Below, piece by piece: positions 7,120 to 9,603 of a DNA stretch of 9,603 bases. The stretch comes from Lachnospiraceae bacterium (GTDB lineage Bacteria; Bacillota; Clostridia; Lachnospirales; Lachnospiraceae), in contig JAGDAL010000164.1 in NCBI GenBank assembly GCA_017959525.1, positions 1 to 9,603 on the forward strand. The letters run 5' to 3'. How positions within the stretch are numbered: position 1 is the stretch's first letter; each line of letters starts with the position of its first letter. Under the pieces are notes generated by a model. The model saw only the letters and a list, made by a program, of their open reading frames with translations. It ran no database searches and had not been told where the DNA came from. Both the position numbers and the translations under genes were made by a program.

Positions 7120-8292
7120 ATGTACGATTTTGACCAAATCATTCCAAGATACGGAACGAATTCTTTGAACTATGATTTTATAAAAGAGCGGACAGGGCGG
7201 GAAGATCTGTTGCCGTTATGGGTAGCGGATATGGATTTTTCTTTGCCGTCGGAAGTATTAGAACCATTGAAGGAGCGGGTGGCGCATGGTATCTTCGGAT
7301 ATTCCGATCCAAAGGAGTCCTACTACAAGGCCCTTAGTGGCTGGTATGAACGCCACCATCATTGGACGATTGAACGTCGATGGAATACGGTGGTGCCGGG
7401 GGTGGTGTACGGCATTGCCCAGGCCATTTTAGCACTGACCAAGCCGGGGGACGCCATCCTGATTCAGCAGCCGGTGTATTATCCGTTTTCCGAAGTGATT
7501 TTGGATAACGGCCGGTGTCTGGTAAACAGTGAACTGGTATTTAACGGCACCGGGTATGAAATCGATTTTGAAGATTTGGAACGTAAGATTTTAGAGGAAG
7601 ACGTGAAGATGTTCCTGCTTTGTAATCCACACAATCCGGTAGGACGGGTGTGGACGCTTGAGGAGTTAAGACGCATCGATGAGATTACCAGACGCCATCA
7701 GGTGTTGGTCTTCTCCGATGAGATCCACGGTGATTTTACCTTCCCGGGATACGAGTACACCCCGTACGCTACCGTATCCGAAGAAGCGGCACAGAATGCC
7801 GTGATCGGTACATCACCGTCCAAGACCTTTAATATTGCAGGCCTCCAGGTAAGTAATATTGTAATTCCAAATCCTGCGCTTCGGAAGCAATATCGACATG
7901 CGGTAGCAGCCAGTGGCTATAGTCAGGGGAACACCATGGGACTCTTAGCCGGGGAACTGGTTTATGCGCGTGGCGATGACTGGTACAAGGAATTGCTTTC
8001 CTATTTGGATGGGAATCTTTCCTTCATCCGGGAGTATCTGAAGGAGCATCTTCCGAAGTTGCAGTTAATAGAACCGGAAGGAACTTACTTAATCTGGATC
8101 AATTTTGAAGGCTTGGGACTGACCAAAGAGCAGTTAGACCAGCTGATTGTAGACCGTGCGCATTTGTTTTTGGATGCGGGTTCCATCTTCGGAGCCGCCA
8201 GCGCACAGTTTTATCGCTTCAACATTGCCTGCCCGCGCAGCATTTTAGAGCAGGCATTTGACCAGTTAAAAGAAGCAATGGATTCCTTATAA
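7120..8292 (+). CDS. PatB/MalY-type cystathionine beta-lyase (C-S lyase), PLP-dependent
   Basis: This fold-type I PLP enzyme has 390 residues, about the length of E. coli MalY. Family landmarks are PLWVADMDF (32-40), NPHNPVGR (169-176), SDEIHGD (199-205, with Asp200 expected to bind the PLP ring nitrogen) and the PLP lysine Lys235 in SPSKTFNIAGLQ. An Arg near the C-terminus, in FYRFNIACPR, is expected to bind the substrate carboxylate. The family performs beta-elimination on cystathionine, cysteine S-conjugates or related compounds, giving a thiol, pyruvate and ammonia. A GAGGGA site precedes ATG 7120; the gap from the previous gene is 32 nt, so it is part of the same operon. With the preceding gene it provides a route from a thioether amino acid to a free thiol. 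Some relatives act as aminotransferases or regulators, so the exact substrate is uncertain. Confidence 0.88.
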   Translation: MYDFDQIIPRYGTNSLNYDFIKERTGREDLLPLWVADMDFSLPSEVLEPLKERVAHGIFGYSDPKESYYKALSGWYERHHHWTIERRWNTVVPGVVYGIAQAILALTKPGDAILIQQPVYYPFSEVILDNGRCLVNSELVFNGTGYEIDFEDLERKILEEDVKMFLLCNPHNPVGRVWTLEELRRIDEITRRHQVLVFSDEIHGDFTFPGYEYTPYATVSEEAAQNAVIGTSPSKTFNIAGLQVSNIVIPNPALRKQYRHAVAASGYSQGNTMGLLAGELVYARGDDWYKELLSYLDGNLSFIREYLKEHLPKLQLIEPEGTYLIWINFEGLGLTKEQLDQLIVDRAHLFLDAGSIFGAASAQFYRFNIACPRSILEQAFDQLKEAMDSL

Positions 8293-8298
8293 AAACGC

Positions 8299-8327
8299 TT
8301 GGAAGTTTGTTCGAAATCGGCTAGAAT
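8299..8327 (+). promoter_or_regulatory. Probable SigA-type promoter of the aldolase gene
   Basis: TTGGAA (8299-8304, 4 of 6 to consensus) and TAGAAT (8322-8327, 5 of 6) are separated by 17 bases, in a 74-nt gap that is the longest gene-to-gene gap before the terminator. Transcription would start near 8334, giving a leader of about 33 nt. GAATTGT occurs at 8324-8330 and again at 8343-8349; the first copy overlaps the -10 box and could be part of an operator. Confidence 0.55.
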
Positions 8328-8351
8328 TGTAAACATATTTTGGAATTGTCT

Positions 8352-8356
8352 AGGAG
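8352..8356 (+). promoter_or_regulatory. Ribosome binding site of the aldolase gene
   Basis: AGGAG lies 10 nt before ATG 8367. It rules out the in-frame TTG at 8340, which lies upstream of the site and would add nine residues with no family counterpart. Confidence 0.7.
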
Positions 8357-8366
8357 ATTACGAACG

Positions 8367-9398
8367 ATGTCTAAGCTTTATTTCGCATCTGACTATCAGG
8401 AAGGTGCACATCCTAAGATTATGGAGCGCTTGGTTGCGACCAACATGGAACATACGGAAGGCTATGGAACCGATGCCTACTGCGAATCTGCAAGAGAGAA
8501 GATTCGCGAGGCGGTTGGTGTTGCAGATGCCGGTGTTTACTTCTTAGCCGGTGGAACCCAGACCAATGCCACTGTGATTGCATCCATGCTTCGTTCCTAC
8601 GAAGGCGTACTTGCAGCGGATACAGGACACATCAATGTGCATGAGGCCGGTGCGGTAGAATATACCGGACATCGCGTATTGGCATTGCCGTCTCACGAAG
8701 GCAAGATTGATGCTGCAACCATTGATGCTTATGTGGATACCTTCCGCAAAGATTCCAGTTGGGATCACATGGTATATCCTGGAATGGTATACTTATCACA
8801 GCCAACAGAGTACGGAACTTTGTATTCCAAGGCTGAGCTTCAGGCAATTCGCGAGGTGTGTTTGAAATACAACATGTTCCTCTACGTTGACGGAGCAAGA
8901 TTGGCTTATGCATTAGCATGTGAAGAGAATGATGTAACATTGAAGAATTTAGGTGCTTTGACCGATGCCTTCTACATCGGTGGAACCAAGTGCGGCGCCT
9001 TGTTTGGTGAGGCCGTGGTACTTCCGAATCCGGATGTGATTCCTCATTTTTTCACCATGATCAAGCAGCATGGAGCCCTGACCGCCAAGGGTCGTATCCT
9101 TGGTATCCAGTTCGAGACCCTCTTTACCGACGGGCTGTATCTGGAAGCGGGAGCACAGGGTATTCGTACCGCCAATCGTTTAAGAGATGTATTGCATTCA
9201 CGTGGATATCAGATGTTTTTTGAGACGCCGACCAATCAGATTTTTATTGTGGTCGACAATGACCGATTGAAGACCCTCGGTGAGCATGTGGTTTATAGTT
9301 TTTGGGAACCGTTTGATGCTACACACACCGTGATTCGTTTGGCTACCGGCTGGGCGACAACGGATGAGGATGTCGATCGTTTGGCAGAATACTTGTAA
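8367..9398 (+). CDS. Low-specificity threonine aldolase-type PLP enzyme (beta-eliminating lyase superfamily)
   Basis: This is a 343-residue fold-type I PLP enzyme. The opening SDYQEGAHPKIME is typical of the clostridial branch of threonine aldolases. His88 in DTGHINVHEAGA is a candidate for stacking on the PLP ring, Asp175 in DGARLAYA for contact with its nitrogen, and Lys208 in IGGTKCGALFGEA is the PLP lysine. Members split L-threonine or allo-threonine to glycine and acetaldehyde, and also act on other beta-hydroxy amino acids. A beta-lyase role on a sulfur amino acid cannot be excluded given the neighbours. Unlike the preceding genes it follows a 74-nt gap with a plausible promoter, and it ends just before a strong terminator. 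It can thus be expressed alone or at the end of the operon. Confidence 0.85.
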   Translation: MSKLYFASDYQEGAHPKIMERLVATNMEHTEGYGTDAYCESAREKIREAVGVADAGVYFLAGGTQTNATVIASMLRSYEGVLAADTGHINVHEAGAVEYTGHRVLALPSHEGKIDAATIDAYVDTFRKDSSWDHMVYPGMVYLSQPTEYGTLYSKAELQAIREVCLKYNMFLYVDGARLAYALACEENDVTLKNLGALTDAFYIGGTKCGALFGEAVVLPNPDVIPHFFTMIKQHGALTAKGRILGIQFETLFTDGLYLEAGAQGIRTANRLRDVLHSRGYQMFFETPTNQIFIVVDNDRLKTLGEHVVYSFWEPFDATHTVIRLATGWATTDEDVDRLAEYL

Positions 9399-9404
9399 GA
9401 AGGA

Positions 9405-9435
9405 CCCTGATTCCCGCTGGAATCAGGGCTTTTTT
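9405..9435 (+). terminator. Rho-independent terminator
   Basis: CCCTGATTCC (9405-9414) pairs perfectly with GGAATCAGGG (9419-9428) around the loop CGCT, and a T-run (9430-9435) follows. It lies 6 nt after the aldolase stop and closes the operon. The opposite strand has no T-run beyond the stem, so it works in one direction. Confidence 0.95.
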
Positions 9436-9446
9436 ATAAAAAAGAG

Positions 9447-9475
9447 TTGACAGGAAAGGCATAGTCTTGTATTAT
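9447..9475 (+). promoter_or_regulatory. Near-consensus SigA promoter
   Basis: A perfect TTGACA (9447-9452) is separated by 17 bases from TATTAT (9470-9475, 5 of 6). Transcription is expected to start at about 9482, giving a leader of about 70 nt before ATG 9552. It lies just after the terminator and so drives the last gene independently. Confidence 0.88.
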
Positions 9476-9504
9476 TCCTACTAAACAGGTAGGGAAATAG
9501 GAAT
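9474..9504 (+). repeat. Two overlapping dyads at the -10 box and transcription start
   Basis: ATTCCTA (9474-9480) pairs with TAGGAAT (9498-9504). CCTAC (9477-9481) also pairs with GTAGG (9489-9493) around the 7-nt loop TAAACAG, extendable by a G-T and a T-A pair. The two share bases and exclude each other as hairpins. The position on the -10 box and start site fits a repressor operator better than an RNA switch. The role is inferred. Confidence 0.5.
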
Positions 9505-9507
9505 TAA

Positions 9508-9548
9508 CTTTTCCAGGTGTCAAAAAATGATGTAGAAAGTTGGAAAAG
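9508..9548 (+). promoter_or_regulatory. Leader hairpin covering the ribosome binding site of the last gene
   Basis: CTTTTCCA (9508-9515) is the exact reverse complement of TGGAAAAG (9541-9548), the purine-rich stretch just before ATG 9552. The 25-nt loop holds a tiny frame, ATG ATG TAG (9527-9535), preceded 7 nt upstream by AGGTG (9515-9519). Pairing would hide the main binding site. No S-box, T-box or other riboswitch that I know is recognisable. Confidence 0.45.
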
Positions 9549-9551
9549 AAC

Positions 9552-9603
9552 ATGGGAGTAATTGAAATTTCACATGTGTCGAAGCGCTTTTCTCCGAAAG
9601 AGG
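9552..9603 (+). CDS. ABC transporter ATP-binding protein, possibly MetN (3'-truncated)
   Basis: Only the first 17 codons are in the window. They read MGVIEISHVSKRFSPKE, which is the first strand of an ABC ATPase (pattern IEI..VSK.F). The form resembles methionine importer MetN, which would suit the neighbourhood, but other ATPases begin alike and Walker A lies outside. The binding site GGAAAAG is weak and lies within a possible hairpin. The gene has its own promoter at 9447-9475, so it is a separate transcription unit from the operon to the left. Confidence 0.6.
   Translation, partial: MGVIEISHVSKRFSPKE

Noticed and set aside
8299..8547. An 82-codon + strand frame between the C-S lyase and aldolase genes
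   Set aside because: It overlaps the aldolase gene in another frame, covers the promoter region, and its protein resembles nothing.
9436..9551. Known methionine or SAM riboswitch or T-box in the leader of the MetN-like gene
   Set aside because: The leader is only about 70 nt and I see no S-box core, T-box sequence or SAM-II-type pseudoknot.
1..9603. CRISPR arrays, tRNA or rRNA genes, insertion sequences, attachment sites
   Set aside because: No spaced repeat series, tRNA-like folds, transposase frames or terminal repeats were seen on either strand.

Overview
The window looks like part of a chromosome of an anaerobic Firmicute, most likely a clostridial or Lachnospiraceae-type bacterium. The reasons are strong AGGAG-type ribosome binding sites, a lipoprotein-type binding protein typical of Gram-positives, oxygen-sensitive Fe-S and nitrogenase-like proteins, a base composition a little under half GC by eye, and a classical SigA-type promoter near the right end. 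All ten genes lie on the + strand.

Layout: (1) 1-1223 holds the 3' part of a nitrogenase component 1 gene (NifK-like beta subunit) and a small NifX/NafY-type cofactor-binding protein. (2) 1225-4327 encodes a complete polar amino-acid ABC importer: lipoprotein binding protein, two different permeases and an ATPase. (3) 4317-8292 encodes three catabolic enzymes: a fused Fe-S L-serine dehydratase-like lyase with an altered active-site motif, a cystathionine gamma-synthase/lyase-family PLP enzyme, and a PatB/MalY-type C-S beta-lyase. (4) 8367-9398 is a threonine-aldolase-type PLP enzyme, probably with its own promoter, followed by a strong rho-independent terminator (9405-9435). (5) 9447-9603 starts a new transcription unit: a near-consensus promoter, a structured leader of about 70 nt, and the first 17 codons of an ABC transporter ATPase that resembles MetN.

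The genes from 1 to 8292 are packed with short gaps or overlaps and read as one operon whose promoter lies left of the window. I infer that the system handles organic sulfur. The importer has the gene order of cystine/sulfur amino-acid importers (one binding protein, two permeases, one ATPase). Two of the enzymes belong to families that form or break C-S bonds, and the Fe-S lyase belongs to the serine dehydratase/cysteine desulfidase group. The nitrogenase-like protein recalls the non-nitrogen-fixing nitrogenase relatives that release methanethiol from methylthio compounds (methylthio-alkane reductase, Mar). The main hypothesis is therefore a nitrogenase-like reductase coupled to uptake and breakdown of a sulfur-containing (thioether or cysteine-type) amino acid. 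The substrate cannot be read from sequence, and the NifD- and NifH-like partners, if present, lie outside the window.

There is no stretch over 300 bases without a gene. Intergenic elements worth noting are a perfect 15-bp hairpin at the start of the first permease gene, a probable promoter before the aldolase gene, and the leader of the last gene, with overlapping dyads, a hairpin that would hide the ribosome binding site and a Met-Met-stop mini reading frame.
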